64,000 nucleotides of DNA from Buttiauxella brennerae ATCC 51605 (GTDB lineage: Bacteria; Pseudomonadota; Gammaproteobacteria; Enterobacterales; Enterobacteriaceae), in the NCBI RefSeq assembly GCF_001654925.1, contig NZ_LXER01000020.1, positions 1 to 64,000 on the forward strand, read 5' to 3'. Both the position numbers and the translations under genes were made by a program. Positions 18,831 through 28,870 of this stretch are shown one piece after another. How positions within the stretch are numbered: position 1 is the stretch's first letter; each line of letters begins with the position of its first letter. The notes below the pieces were generated by a model, which worked only from the letters and a program-made list of their open reading frames with translations, did no database searches and was not told the DNA's origin.

Positions 18831-19742
18831 CTACCCTTTTATCTTCGGATCCAACGCATCCCGCAGCCCATCCCCCAGCAAATTAAACGCCAACACCGTC
18901 AGGAAAATCGCCAGACTCGGGAAAAGTGCCACATGTGGCGCAATCACCATATCGGCACGCGCTTCGTTTAACATCGCCCCCCACTCCGGCGTTGGCGGTT
19001 GCGCACCTAACCCCAAAAATGACAGACTCGCCGCCGAAATAATCGACGTGCCGATACGCATCGTGAAATAGACCACAATCGACGAAACCGTGCCCGGCAA
19101 AATATGGCGGAAGATAATCGTCGCATCCGATGCGCCGATACTGCGCGCCGATTCAATAAAGGTCTGATGTTTCAGCACCAGCGTGTTGCCGCGCACCAGG
19201 CGGGCAAACGCGGGAATGCTAAAAATGGCGACCGCGATAATCACATTCGACATACCGCTGCCCATCACCGCTACCACGGCAATCGCCAGCAAAATACCCG
19301 GGAAGGCAAACAGCACATCGCAAATGCGCATAATGATGCGGTCCCACCAACCTTCGTAATAACCCGCCAGTAAACCGAAGAACGTGCCAATCAACGCGCC
19401 GATTAACACCGAGAAAACACCCGCCGCCAGCGAGATTTGCGCGCCCACCAATACACGGCTGAAAATATCACGCCCGAGTGAATCCACACCAAACCAGTGC
19501 ATCATCGACGGGCCGTCGTTAAGCCGGTCGTAGTCAAAATAGTTTTCCGCATCGAACGGGGAAATCCACGGTGCAATTAGAGCAATAACAATCAAAAATA
19601 GTACGAACATCCCAGCAAACATTGCCACAGGTTGCTTACGCAAACGGCGCAAAAATTCGTGCCATGGCGTGCGCACCTGGTCTGGCCGAACAATCGGCAT
19701 CGCATTCAGTACCGCCTGGCGTCGCCAGTTAAAGAGTCGCAT
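18831..19742 (-). CDS. gsiD: Glutathione ABC transporter permease GsiD
   Basis: An inner-membrane subunit of the GsiABCD glutathione importer (DppC-like). An N-terminal cytoplasmic region is followed by about six helices, and the cytoplasmic EAA-type loop is [20 protein letters not shown]. 303 aa, the E. coli length. It is the last gene of the operon and starts 2 bases after the gsiC stop. In E. coli two cyclic-di-GMP genes separate it from rimO; here they are absent. Confidence 0.95.
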   Translation of the reverse strand: MRLFNWRRQAVLNAMPIVRPDQVRTPWHEFLRRLRKQPVAMFAGMFVLFLIVIALIAPWISPFDAENYFDYDRLNDGPSMMHWFGVDSLGRDIFSRVLVGAQISLAAGVFSVLIGALIGTFFGLLAGYYEGWWDRIIMRICDVLFAFPGILLAIAVVAVMGSGMSNVIIAVAIFSIPAFARLVRGNTLVLKHQTFIESARSIGASDATIIFRHILPGTVSSIVVYFTMRIGTSIISAASLSFLGLGAQPPTPEWGAMLNEARADMVIAPHVALFPSLAIFLTVLAFNLLGDGLRDALDPKIKG

Positions 19743-19744
19743 CC

Positions 19745-20665
19745 TTACTTGTACCTGATAGCTGGGTTAATGGCGGCGTACAGCAAATCCACCACTAAGT
19801 TGATAACAATAAATTCCAGCGAGAACAGCAGCACTTCCGCCTGAATCACCGGGTAATCACGCATCTCGACCGAATCCACCAGCAAGCGCCCAAGCCCCGG
19901 CCAGTTAAACACTTTTTCGACCACGATTGAGCCGCCAAGCAGGAAGCCGAACTGTAGCCCCATCATGGTGACGACCGGGATCATCGCGTTGCGCAGCCCA
20001 TGTTTGATGACAACCAGTGTTTCACTTACCCCTTTGGCGCGCGCGGTGCGCATGTAATCTTCCTGCAGCACATCAACAAACGAGGCGCGGGTAAAACGCG
20101 CCATCACTGCCGCCACAGCCGCGCCAAGCGTGACTGACGGCAGAATGTAATGCTGCCAGCTATCGGCTCCCACCGTCGGCAACCAGCCCAATTCGACTGA
20201 GAAAACCTGCATCATCAACATGCCGAGTGCAAACGCGGGAAATGAAATACCGGATACCGCAATCGTCATGCTCAGCCGGTCCGGCCAGCGATTGCGCCAG
20301 ACGGCGGCAATAATGCCGGTGAACAGGCCGAATATCACCGCCCAAACCATGCTGGTTATGGTCAGCCAGAAGGTCGGCATAAAGCGGCTGGCGATCTCTT
20401 CAGAAACAGGGCGGCGCGAGACCATCGAGGTGCCGAAATCGCCCTGCAAAATATTGCCGATATAGTGCAGAAACTGCTGCCACAACGGTAAGTCCAGGCC
20501 GAGCTGTTTGCGCACCATCTCGATAACGGTGGCATCGGCTTCCGGTCCGGCAATCAGGCGTGCCGGGTCACCCGGCAGCATATGGACGAACAGAAACACC
20601 AGCACCGCCACGATGAGCAGTGTGGGGATAAGGCCCAGTAAGCGTTTGAGGAAGTAGTTAAACAT
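19745..20665 (-). CDS. gsiC: Glutathione ABC transporter permease GsiC
   Basis: A DppB-like inner-membrane subunit with the typical N-terminal [17 protein letters not shown] segment and the coupling loop [20 protein letters not shown]. 306 aa, the E. coli length. It pairs with GsiD to form the translocation pore. It is separated from gsiB by a palindromic repeat of about 130 bp. Confidence 0.95.
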   Translation of the reverse strand: MFNYFLKRLLGLIPTLLIVAVLVFLFVHMLPGDPARLIAGPEADATVIEMVRKQLGLDLPLWQQFLHYIGNILQGDFGTSMVSRRPVSEEIASRFMPTFWLTITSMVWAVIFGLFTGIIAAVWRNRWPDRLSMTIAVSGISFPAFALGMLMMQVFSVELGWLPTVGADSWQHYILPSVTLGAAVAAVMARFTRASFVDVLQEDYMRTARAKGVSETLVVIKHGLRNAMIPVVTMMGLQFGFLLGGSIVVEKVFNWPGLGRLLVDSVEMRDYPVIQAEVLLFSLEFIVINLVVDLLYAAINPAIRYK

Positions 20666-20669
20666 GGAT

Positions 20670-20799
20670 CCCCCTCACCCCGGCCCTCTCCCTAAGGGAG
20701 AGGGGGAAAAGAAGACAACCAGACAGCTCCCTCTCCAGGGAAAGAGGGAAAGATACTCGATCCAGTCCCCTCTCCTGTGGGAGAGGGTTAGGGTGAGGG
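20670..20799. repeat. Dispersed CCCTC-type palindromic repeat, copy C (inside the gsi operon)
   Basis: A long copy with three CCCTCTCC/GGAGAGGG-type arms, bounded by CCCCTCACCCC and TTAGGGTGAGGG. It fills nearly the whole gap between the gsiB stop and the gsiC start. The transcript of the operon would carry a stable structure here, in the position where REP elements protect mRNA for binding proteins in other operons. Confidence 0.88.
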
Positions 20800-20806
20800 C
20801 AAATCA

Positions 20807-22348
20807 TCACTCTTTCAAATCCGCATCATCAAAACTAAACCCGGTATCTGGCATCACATAAAAACCACTGAGGTTTTTGCTGTGCGCGGAAACCAGCTTT
20901 TCAACTACCAGCGGCACCCACGGTGACTCTTTCCAGATGGTATCTTGCGCGTCTTTGTACAGCTTCGCTTTATCATCACGATTGGTGGTTTTCAGCGCCT
21001 CAGTCAAATCTTTATCAACTTGTGGATTGCTGTAGAAAGCCGTGTTAAACAGCGTTGGCGGCCAGTTTGATGAAGCAAACAGCGGCGACAATGCCCAGTC
21101 AGCTTCGCCCGTCGAGGCCGACCAGCCGGTGTAGAACATTCTCACGCCGCTCTCTTTCTGGCCTTTGCCTTCCACTTCCGCAGCACGTTGCCCGGCATCC
21201 ATCGCCGTGACTTTCACTTTAATGCCAACCTGTGCCAGTTGCTGCTGAGTAAACTGCAACACTTTCTGCGCGGTGCTGTGGTTGTGGGATGACCACAACG
21301 TGGTTTCGAAGCCATTCGGGAAGCCTGCTTCTTTCAACAGTTCGCGGGCTTTTGCCGGATCATATGGCCAGGGTTTATAAATTTGTGCGAAGTCGATTGA
21401 TGGCGGCACAACGCCTTCTGCTGGTGTCGCGTAACCGGCAAACGCCACTTTCACCAGCGCCTGGCGGTTAATGGCATAGTTGATGGCTTCACGCACTTTC
21501 GGGTTATCAAACGGCTTTTGCGTCACGTTCATGCTGAGATAACGCTGCATGATGGAAGGTGATGCCACCAGCTCCAGCTTGTCGTTTTTCTCGAGCACAC
21601 CAGCCTGTTCGTAAGGGATCGGGAAGGCAAACTGCGCTTCACCGGTTTGCAGCATAGCCGCACGGGTGTTGTTATCGACCACCGGACGCCAGGTAATGGT
21701 GTCGAGTTTCGGCAGGCCTTGTTTCCAGTAACCGTCGAATTTCTTCACTTTCACAAAATCGGTCTGGTTCCAGGTATCCAGCTGATACGGGCCGGTGCCC
21801 ACCGGGTGGAAGCCAATTTCTTTGCCGTATTTTTTCAACGCCGCCGGGGAGATCATCGCCGTTGCCGGGTGGGCCAGGATATTAATAAACGCCGAGAACG
21901 GCTGTTTAAGGGTGATTTTTACCGTGTTGGCATCCACCGCTTCTGTTTTGGCAATCGCCTTGTAGAGGTTATAGCGCTTGAGGTGGTTTTCCGGGTTACT
22001 GGCGCGATCAAGGTTTACTTTCACCGCTTCTGCGTTGAAGTCAGTGCCATCCTGGAATTTAACGCCAGGATGCAGTTTGATAGTGTAAACCAGCCCGTCG
22101 CTTGAAACGGTGTAGCTTTCTGCCAGCACATTTTGCAATTTCATCTCTTTATCCAGGCCGAACAGCCCCTGATAAAACGATTTTGCTACCGCCTGCGAAA
22201 GCGTGTCATTGGCATCATATGGGTCAAGCGTGGTGAAATTGGATGCTACAGCGACGACGACATCTTTTGCAGCAAATGCCGGTGAGGCGATGACGCTGGT
22301 CGCAAGACCTGCGGCCAACAGCCACTTTTTATTTTTTAATGCTGTCAT
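20807..22348 (-). CDS. gsiB: Glutathione-binding periplasmic protein GsiB
   Basis: A family 5 (DppA/OppA-like) solute-binding protein for glutathione. The Sec signal peptide cleaves near AFA-AKD (26/27). 513 aa against 512 in E. coli, and it aligns end to end. It is encoded second in the operon, 37 bases after gsiA. A palindromic repeat after its stop may help keep its mRNA more abundant than the permease part. Confidence 0.95.
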   Translation of the reverse strand: MTALKNKKWLLAAGLATSVIASPAFAAKDVVVAVASNFTTLDPYDANDTLSQAVAKSFYQGLFGLDKEMKLQNVLAESYTVSSDGLVYTIKLHPGVKFQDGTDFNAEAVKVNLDRASNPENHLKRYNLYKAIAKTEAVDANTVKITLKQPFSAFINILAHPATAMISPAALKKYGKEIGFHPVGTGPYQLDTWNQTDFVKVKKFDGYWKQGLPKLDTITWRPVVDNNTRAAMLQTGEAQFAFPIPYEQAGVLEKNDKLELVASPSIMQRYLSMNVTQKPFDNPKVREAINYAINRQALVKVAFAGYATPAEGVVPPSIDFAQIYKPWPYDPAKARELLKEAGFPNGFETTLWSSHNHSTAQKVLQFTQQQLAQVGIKVKVTAMDAGQRAAEVEGKGQKESGVRMFYTGWSASTGEADWALSPLFASSNWPPTLFNTAFYSNPQVDKDLTEALKTTNRDDKAKLYKDAQDTIWKESPWVPLVVEKLVSAHSKNLSGFYVMPDTGFSFDDADLKE

Positions 22349-22385
22349 GGTGTTCTCCTGATTATCCCTTGCCTAAATATGATTA

Positions 22386-24236
22386 TCACTGTGGTCGGGC
22401 AACAAAATGCCCCGGCCCAACATTCACAAGCGTTGCGACGTGCGGTTCAAACCCCAGTTTGTGCGTGGTACTGGGGATCTCATCAGAAAGCAAAACAGGT
22501 TTTGGGCGACGGTGCGTGGGGTCAGCCACCGGCACTGCCGTCATTAATTTGCGGGTATACGGGTGCTGTGGATTTTCAAACACCGCGCGGCGTGGGCCAA
22601 TCTCAACAATTTGCCCGAGATACATCACCGCCACACGGTGGCAAATACGCTCCACCACTGCCATATCATGGGAAATAAACAAAAAGGCGATGCCAAATTC
22701 ACGCTGCAAATCGAGCAATAAATTGATGATTTGCGCGCGGATAGAAACGTCGAGCGCCGAGACAGACTCATCGGCGATCACCACTTTTGGATTGAGTGCC
22801 AGTGCGCGGGCAATGCAAATGCGCTGGCGCTGGCCGCCGGAAAACTCATGCGGATAACGCCACGCATGTTCAGGAAGCAACCCGACTCGCTCAAGCAGCC
22901 ACGCCACACGCTGCTGCGCCTGCTCTTTGGGCATCACGTTATGCACCAGCAACGGTTCCATAATCGAATAGCCAACGGTCAGACGCGGGTCGAGTGAGGC
23001 GTACGGGTCCTGGAAGATAAACTGGATGTCTTTACGCACATGCTGCATGTCGGCATTGGAGAGCGTGTCGATACGCTGGCCGTTGAAGTGAATACTGCCG
23101 CCCTGAGTTTCTACCAGCCGCAGCAGGGCTCGCCCGGTGGTGGATTTGCCGCTGCCCGACTCCCCCACCAGCCCCAGCGTTTCACCTGGCCATAAATCAA
23201 AACTGACATTTTCTACTGCATGTACCCGGCTGGTAACCCGGTTAAAAATACCGCTGCGAATATCGAACCGCGTAACCAAATCACGGACTTGCAGTACCGG
23301 TGTTGAGCCAGGTTTGATGGTGTCCTGCTCCGTTTCCGGCTCGGGGTTATTAAGGTTTTCGGGGTCAATGAGCGGAAACTTGCAGGGTAAATCGCGGCCA
23401 TTCATGGCGCCAAGGCGGGGTACTGCGGCCAGCAATATTTTGGTGTAAGGGTGCGTTGGGGCATTGAAAATTTGGTCAACCGTGCCGCTTTCAACCGCTT
23501 TGCCGCGATACATCACCAGCACACGGTCGGCGATATCCGCCACCACGCCCATATCGTGAGTGATAAAAATCACCCCCATTTGCATTTCATCTTGCAGGAC
23601 GCGAATCAGCTGGAGGATTTGCGCCTGGATAGTCACATCCAGCGCGGTAGTCGGTTCATCGGCAATCAGTACGGCCGGGCGGCATGAGAGCGCCATGGCA
23701 ATCATGACACGCTGGCGCATGCCACCTGAAAGCTGGTGCGGATAACGCCCTAAGATGGCTTTCGCCTCGGGGATACGCACCCGTTCAAGCATGCGCTGCG
23801 CCTCTAGCATCGCCTCACGCTGACCGAGGCCCTGGTGCAAGCGGATGGACTCGGCGATTTGCTCGCCAACCGGAAACACCGGGTTGAGCGAGGTCATCGG
23901 CTCCTGGAAAATCATCGCGATATCAGCGCCGCGCACATGACGCATTTGCGATGAGCTCAGTACTGCGGGTTCAATCACCTGGCCATTGCGGCGGCGTAGC
24001 AGAATTTGATGGCTTTCGACGGTACTTGCAGAGCTTTCCAGCAGGCGCATTAATGCCAGTGCTGTGACCGATTTCCCCGAACCGGACTCCCCGACAATCG
24101 CCAGTGTTTCACCACGCTTAAGCGTAAACGACAGGTCAGACACCGCCTGGGTATCCACCCTCTCCTGGCGAAAAGAGACGTTCAGCGCGTTCACGCAGAG
24201 CACTTCGTCATCGGGCAGTTCGTGACTATGGGGCAT
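22386..24236 (-). CDS. gsiA: Glutathione ABC transporter ATP-binding protein GsiA
   Basis: A fused double ATPase. The first nucleotide-binding domain has GESGSGKS at 49-56 and a signature LSGGMRQR; the second has its own GESGSGKST near residue 350 and FSGGQRQR. 616 aa, a little shorter than E. coli (623). I start at ATG 24236, whose MPHS N-terminus matches E. coli; a TTG lies one codon before. The ATG overlaps the iaaA stop by 1 base (TGATG), so translation is probably coupled. Confidence 0.95.
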   Translation of the reverse strand: MPHSHELPDDEVLCVNALNVSFRQERVDTQAVSDLSFTLKRGETLAIVGESGSGKSVTALALMRLLESSASTVESHQILLRRRNGQVIEPAVLSSSQMRHVRGADIAMIFQEPMTSLNPVFPVGEQIAESIRLHQGLGQREAMLEAQRMLERVRIPEAKAILGRYPHQLSGGMRQRVMIAMALSCRPAVLIADEPTTALDVTIQAQILQLIRVLQDEMQMGVIFITHDMGVVADIADRVLVMYRGKAVESGTVDQIFNAPTHPYTKILLAAVPRLGAMNGRDLPCKFPLIDPENLNNPEPETEQDTIKPGSTPVLQVRDLVTRFDIRSGIFNRVTSRVHAVENVSFDLWPGETLGLVGESGSGKSTTGRALLRLVETQGGSIHFNGQRIDTLSNADMQHVRKDIQFIFQDPYASLDPRLTVGYSIMEPLLVHNVMPKEQAQQRVAWLLERVGLLPEHAWRYPHEFSGGQRQRICIARALALNPKVVIADESVSALDVSIRAQIINLLLDLQREFGIAFLFISHDMAVVERICHRVAVMYLGQIVEIGPRRAVFENPQHPYTRKLMTAVPVADPTHRRPKPVLLSDEIPSTTHKLGFEPHVATLVNVGPGHFVARPQ

Positions 24237-25189
24237 CAATGCTCCTGGCTGTTATAGATTCCGACGCTTGGGGCATCACCCACGTAACCGTAGCCGCGGT
24301 ACATCCCTTCGCTGTTAAAAGGCATCGCCACATTGCCTTCGTTGTCGACAGCAATCACCCCGCCGCTGCCCTGCAGCACGGGAAGTTTTTCCATCACCAC
24401 ACGTTCGGTTGCCTGGTGCAGGCTGAGCCCGCCGTATTCCATCAGGGCCGCAATGTCATATGCCGCGAGAGTTTTCATAAACACTTCCCCGGTTCCGGTG
24501 CATGACACCGCGACATTGGCGTTATTGGCATAGCAACCCGCGCCAATAATTGGGGAATCGCCCACCCGGCCCGGCAGTTTGTTGGTCATGCCGCCCGTTG
24601 AAGTGGCGGCGGCCAGATTGCCAGACTGGTCAAGCGCAACAGCACCGACGGTGCCAAATTTAGTGTCCGGATGAATAGGCTCGCCGCCATCATGATCCAA
24701 TACGGTTTGCTGGTTTGCGCGGGCACGCTGTAGTTGGTCCCAACGTTCCTGCGTGAAAAAAATGTCCGGTGACACCGGTTCAAGCCCATGCTGTTCGGCA
24801 AAATTTTCCGCCCCGCGCCCGATGAGCAGCACGTGCGGGCTGTGTTCCAGCACCTGGCGAGCAGCCAGCACGGGATTGCGAATATGGCTGACACCCGCCA
24901 CCGCTCCGGCTTCGAGGGTATTGCCGTCCATGATGCAGGCATCCAGCTCGTGCGTGTCGTCGTGAGTAAACACCGCACCGGTTCCTGCATTGAACAACGG
25001 GCATTCTTCGAGTAAGCGCACGGCTTCCGTAACGGCATCAAGCGCACTGCCGCCAGCGGCCAGCAATGCCTGGCCCGCCTCAACGATTTCCGACAGCGCT
25101 TTAATGTAGAGCAGCTCTTTTTCCGGGCTGAGTTGTGCACGAGTGATGGCTCCCGCGCCACCGTGAATCGCGATTACTGCTTTGCTCAT
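24236..25189 (-). CDS. iaaA: Isoaspartyl peptidase/L-asparaginase IaaA
   Basis: An Ntn-hydrolase that splits isoaspartyl dipeptides and asparagine in the cytosol. The precursor is expected to cleave itself before Thr180 (FG179-T180-VGAVAL), which becomes the N-terminal nucleophile of the beta subunit. 317 aa against 321 in E. coli. It is the first gene of the iaaA-gsiABCD operon, consistent with joint use of glutathione-derived and damaged peptides. It is divergent from moeA with an ERIC element in between. Confidence 0.95.
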   Translation of the reverse strand: MSKAVIAIHGGAGAITRAQLSPEKELLYIKALSEIVEAGQALLAAGGSALDAVTEAVRLLEECPLFNAGTGAVFTHDDTHELDACIMDGNTLEAGAVAGVSHIRNPVLAARQVLEHSPHVLLIGRGAENFAEQHGLEPVSPDIFFTQERWDQLQRARANQQTVLDHDGGEPIHPDTKFGTVGAVALDQSGNLAAATSTGGMTNKLPGRVGDSPIIGAGCYANNANVAVSCTGTGEVFMKTLAAYDIAALMEYGGLSLHQATERVVMEKLPVLQGSGGVIAVDNEGNVAMPFNSEGMYRGYGYVGDAPSVGIYNSQEH

Positions 25190-25329
25190 TGCGACGTAAC
25201 CCTGTCATGTTTATCCGGTTTTATTTTCTCTATAGATATCAGATTAATTGAACCGGTATGAGACGATTTTTGAATATAGAAAGATGTAAATGTGATGTAA
25301 AGGAAAATGGCGCTCTGGGTTACTCCTCT

Positions 25330-25453
25330 TACCCTAAATAATTCGAGTTGTGGGTAGGCGGCAAGGGAGCTTATCCCCAGGAGCTTACTTAAGTAAGTGA
25401 CTGGGGTAAGTAAGCGCAGCCAACACCCCCACAACTTGAAGTATGACGGGTAT
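25330..25453. repeat. ERIC element 2
   Basis: About 124 bp, similar to element 1: the core TCCCCAGGAGCTTACTTAAG and AAGTAAGTGACTGGGGTAAG are flanked by ends TACCCT and GGGTAT. It lies in the 328-bp gap between the divergent iaaA and moeA and ends about 65 bases before moeA, so it may be transcribed in the moeA leader. Apart from this element I see nothing else distinct in the gap. Confidence 0.94.
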
Positions 25454-25517
25454 ATCAGCCAGCGGCGTTTCTCTGCCATAATGTCCGACATATTTTTCCC
25501 GCGCCGCAGGAGCTTTC

Positions 25518-26750
25518 ATGGAATTTACCGCCGGGCTTATCCCCCTTGAAACCGCAATGGAACAGATGTTGTCGCGTATTGTTCCTGTCACTGAATCTGA
25601 GTCCATCCCTTTGCTGACGGCTTGTGGGCGCATTACCTCCCACCCTGTCACGTCGCCAATCGATGTACCGGGGTTTGATAACTCAGCAATGGACGGTTAC
25701 GCGGTGCGCCTGAAAGATATCGCGCTGGGCACGGCGTTGCCTGTCGCGGGGAAAGCCTTTGCCGGGCAGCCGTTTGCAGGCGTCTGGCCTGAAGGCACCT
25801 GCATCCGCATTATGACCGGCGCGCCTGTACCGCCAGAAACCGACGCCGTGGTGATGCAAGAAGAAGCCACAGTGACCGAAAGCGGTGTGCGTCTTAACGA
25901 AGCAGTGAAAAACGGGCAAAACGTTCGCCTGCGTGGGGAAGATATTCGCCAGGGTGCGAGTGTGTTGCCCGCAGGTAAAAAACTAACGGCGGCCGAATTG
26001 CCGCTGATTGCCTCGTTAGGTATTCCAGAGGTCACTGTGCTGCGCAAAGTGCGTGCGGCGGTGTTCTCCACGGGCGATGAGTTGCAACTGCCAGGAACAC
26101 CGCTTGGCGAAGGCCAAATCTACGATACCAACCGCCTGGCGGTACATATCATGCTTGAGCAGTTGGGCTGTGAGGTGATTGATTTAGGGATTATCCGTGA
26201 TGACCCTGAAGCCCTGCGCGCTGCATTTGTTGAAGCGGACAGTCAGGCCGATGTGGTGATCAGCAGCGGCGGCGTTTCCGTCGGTGAAGCGGATTACACC
26301 AAACAGCTGCTCGAAGAGTTGGGTGAAGTCGGTTTCTGGAAACTGGCGATTAAACCGGGCAAACCTTTTGCCTTTGGCCGCCTAAAAAACAGCTGGTTCT
26401 GCGGCCTGCCGGGCAACCCGGTTTCTGCGGCACTCACTTTCTATCAACTGGTTCAGCCGTTGCTCGCCAAACTGAGCGGCCAACAGGGTAATGCCCTGCC
26501 GCCACGTCAACGCGCTCGCACCGTTGGGCGCTTGAAAAAATCACCGGGCCGCCTCGATTTCCAGCGCGGAATACTGCGTACCGGCGAAGACGGGCAATTA
26601 GAAGTGCTGAGCACCGGCCACCAGGGTTCGCATATTTTCAGCTCATTTAGCCAGGCCAACTGTTTTATTGTGCTGGAGCGTGAGCGCGGCAATGTTGAAG
26701 CGGGCGACTGGGTTGAGGTTGAGCCATTCAACCACCTGTTCGGGGGCTGA
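25518..26750 (+). CDS. moeA: Molybdopterin molybdenumtransferase MoeA
   Basis: Inserts molybdate into adenylylated molybdopterin in the last step of molybdenum cofactor synthesis. The MoeA N-terminal domains ([12 protein letters not shown] near 53-64) are followed by the MoCF-biosynthesis domain with [11 protein letters not shown] and the GLPGNPVSA motif. 410 aa against 411 in E. coli. It is translationally coupled to moeB, and together they form the moeAB operon. The AGGAG ribosome site is clear. Confidence 0.97.
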   Translation: MEFTAGLIPLETAMEQMLSRIVPVTESESIPLLTACGRITSHPVTSPIDVPGFDNSAMDGYAVRLKDIALGTALPVAGKAFAGQPFAGVWPEGTCIRIMTGAPVPPETDAVVMQEEATVTESGVRLNEAVKNGQNVRLRGEDIRQGASVLPAGKKLTAAELPLIASLGIPEVTVLRKVRAAVFSTGDELQLPGTPLGEGQIYDTNRLAVHIMLEQLGCEVIDLGIIRDDPEALRAAFVEADSQADVVISSGGVSVGEADYTKQLLEELGEVGFWKLAIKPGKPFAFGRLKNSWFCGLPGNPVSAALTFYQLVQPLLAKLSGQQGNALPPRQRARTVGRLKKSPGRLDFQRGILRTGEDGQLEVLSTGHQGSHIFSSFSQANCFIVLERERGNVEAGDWVEVEPFNHLFGG

Positions 26751-26752
26751 TG

Positions 26753-27514
26753 ATGAGCGCTGAACTGAGCAATCAGGAAATGCTGCGTTATAACCGCCAG
26801 ATTATTCTGCGCGGTTTTGATTTTGACGGGCAGGAAGCGTTGAAAGCCGCGCGAGTATTGGTGGTTGGGCTTGGCGGCCTGGGTTGTGCTGCTGCCCCGT
26901 ACCTTGCCGCGGCAGGTGTGGGGCACCTGACGTTGCTGGATTTTGACACCGTGGCGCTGTCCAATTTGCAGCGCCAGACACTGCATCGTGATGCCACTAT
27001 CGGGCAGCCGAAAGTGGACTCCGCCCGGGATATGCTGGCGGCGATCAATCCCCATATTCAGATTGAAACGGTGAATGCGCTGTTAGACGAAGCGCAACTG
27101 CTGGAGCTAACCGCACAGCACGACCTGGTGCTCGACTGCACTGATAACGTGGCGATTCGCAATCAGCTTAATCAGTGCTGTTTCACCAGCCAAAAACCGC
27201 TGGTTTCCGGTGCGGCGATTCGTATGGAAGGGCAAATCAGCGTGTTCACTTTTCAGGATGGCGAACCTTGTTATCGCTGCCTGAGCCGCCTGTTTGGCGA
27301 CAATGCGCTGACCTGTGTTGAAGCGGGTGTCATGGCCCCGTTAGTGGGTGTGATTGGCTCATTGCAGGCGATGGAAGCCATCAAACTGCTGGCAAATTAC
27401 GGCACACCGGCAAGCGGGAAAATCGTCATGTACGATGCGATGACCTGCCAGTTCCGCGAAATGAAACTGCCGCGAAATTCGCAGTGTGAGGTTTGCGGTA
27501 CTCACTCATCATAA
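26753..27514 (+). CDS. moeB: Molybdopterin-synthase adenylyltransferase MoeB
   Basis: An E1-like enzyme that adenylates the C-terminus of MoaD, preparing it for sulfur transfer. The nucleotide-binding loop GLGGLGCAAAPYLA is near residue 40, and zinc ligands form two CxxC pairs (CYRC and CEVC). ATG 26753 is better spaced from GGGGG than the in-frame ATG 26750, which overlaps the moeA stop. The last 13 bases overlap the end of the convergent LacI-family gene. Confidence 0.95.
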   Translation: MSAELSNQEMLRYNRQIILRGFDFDGQEALKAARVLVVGLGGLGCAAAPYLAAAGVGHLTLLDFDTVALSNLQRQTLHRDATIGQPKVDSARDMLAAINPHIQIETVNALLDEAQLLELTAQHDLVLDCTDNVAIRNQLNQCCFTSQKPLVSGAAIRMEGQISVFTFQDGEPCYRCLSRLFGDNALTCVEAGVMAPLVGVIGSLQAMEAIKLLANYGTPASGKIVMYDAMTCQFREMKLPRNSQCEVCGTHSS

Positions 27515-28575
27515 AGCCCCACGCTACTGACCGCCGTATGGCTCTTGTTTGGGCGAATACGGCGCACCGAATCACGCACCACCAGCATGCCGTTAAGCAG
27601 TAAATTGCCGACCGGCGCTTCCGGGCGAATTAAGCGTTGCTGCAAAATATGGATTGCCTCTTCGCCCAGTTGGTCACGCGGCACATGCACTGATGTCAGT
27701 GGCACATCGTGAATTGCAGCAAGGTTAAAGCCATCAATGCTCATCACTGAAATGTCGTGCGGTACGCGTAGCCCGGCGTTTTGCAACGCCTTCACCACCC
27801 CTGCCGCCATGAAATCGCCACCGACCAAAAAAGCGGTGGGAAGCAAGTGGCGTGGAGTGGCCGCCAGAAACTCGTCTATCAGTTTTTCACTCTCTTTCGC
27901 ACTAAAGCTCTGCGCGGTGATGAGGTGGCGAGCGTCATCAAATTGCAGGTTGCTGGCATCCCAGGCGTCACGAATTCCGGCCAGACGCAACTCCATGGTA
28001 TAACGCCGCAGGCACAGCAAGGTGACGACTGATTTATGGCCTTGTTCGAACAAATAGCTCGCGGCAAAGTCGCCAATTAACTGGTGATCCGGTGCCACAC
28101 CGGGCAGGCGCATTTTACGGTCACGACAGTTGATCAACACGCATGGCTTGCCAAGATCCACCGCCAGATCGTGAATATGCGGATCGTCAATGCCGAGCAG
28201 GATCGCCGCCTCGGTTTCTGGTTCATTCATTTTGCTCAAAAACAGATTGGCATCGCTGTCATTTTCTTCAAGTGCGCAATAGCGCAGCCGGACTTCGTGC
28301 GGTGCCAGCGCCTGACTTAGCCCCTGCGTGACACGATAATAAAAGACGTCAGATCGCTCATCAAAAGCACGCTGCGGCGCGAAAACGACCAGACTGTTAA
28401 GTAACATGCGCCCCGCCGCCATTCCCGCGAGTACACCTTTTTGCCCGGCGCAGTTCAGCACCTGCAGGCGCGCCTGTTCACTGGTATTCGATTTTCCTGC
28501 AAGGACGCGTGAAACCGTGCTGATAGACAGCCCCGTTTCCGCAGCAATTTCGGCGATTTTTAGCTTTTTACTCAT
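27502..28575 (-). CDS. LacI-family transcriptional regulator
   Basis: The N-terminal LacI helix-turn-helix (KIAEIAAETGLSISTVSRVLAG) is followed by a periplasmic-binding-like effector domain. Starting at ATG 28575 (MSKKLK) gives 357 aa; upstream in-frame ATGs at 28593 and 28602 would add 6 or 9 residues without family support. It is divergent from an MFS transporter and a GH31 glycosidase, so it most likely represses these and responds to a sugar derived from their substrate. Several palindromes in the shared gap are candidate operators. I cannot name the effector. Confidence 0.9.
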   Translation of the reverse strand: MSKKLKIAEIAAETGLSISTVSRVLAGKSNTSEQARLQVLNCAGQKGVLAGMAAGRMLLNSLVVFAPQRAFDERSDVFYYRVTQGLSQALAPHEVRLRYCALEENDSDANLFLSKMNEPETEAAILLGIDDPHIHDLAVDLGKPCVLINCRDRKMRLPGVAPDHQLIGDFAASYLFEQGHKSVVTLLCLRRYTMELRLAGIRDAWDASNLQFDDARHLITAQSFSAKESEKLIDEFLAATPRHLLPTAFLVGGDFMAAGVVKALQNAGLRVPHDISVMSIDGFNLAAIHDVPLTSVHVPRDQLGEEAIHILQQRLIRPEAPVGNLLLNGMLVVRDSVRRIRPNKSHTAVSSVGLYDE

Positions 28576-28601
28576 TTTGTGATCTGTGCCCATTTCGGCC
28601 A

Positions 28602-28684
28602 TGAAAAATTTTTCACGATAAAGTGTATGGCTTTATCACGGGGATTTTCGTTAACGAACGCACGTATTTATCTTTCATATGAAA
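28602..28684. promoter_or_regulatory. Cluster of perfect palindromes, candidate LacI-type operators
   Basis: Three perfect palindromes lie in the gap near the regulator start: TGAAAAATTTTTCA (28602-28615), TTCGTTAACGAA (28647-28658) and TTTCATATGAAA (28673-28684). A further inverted repeat, CAATTCA with TGAATTG, lies at 28807-28829 nearer the transporter. TTCGTTAACGAA has the centred, even-length form of LacI-family operators but lacks the usual central CG. Which one the regulator uses is not decided by sequence. Confidence 0.45.
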
Positions 28685-28870
28685 ATTTTTGCATCAAAGT
28701 CACTATTGAGCCGTTTCTAACTGTTTTACGCTCTCTCCATTGCCGCGATTGAACCTGCCATCATGCGGTGAGAAATTAAAAAAATAATTATTAATCAATT
28801 AGATAACAATTCATTCAATCAGTGAATTGATAAATTTTTCCGATAGATACATCTGTTCGTGGAGAACGAC

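Noticed and set aside
18735-20799. A CRISPR array
   Set aside because: The repeats are palindromic and irregularly spaced, with genes between them and no spacers.
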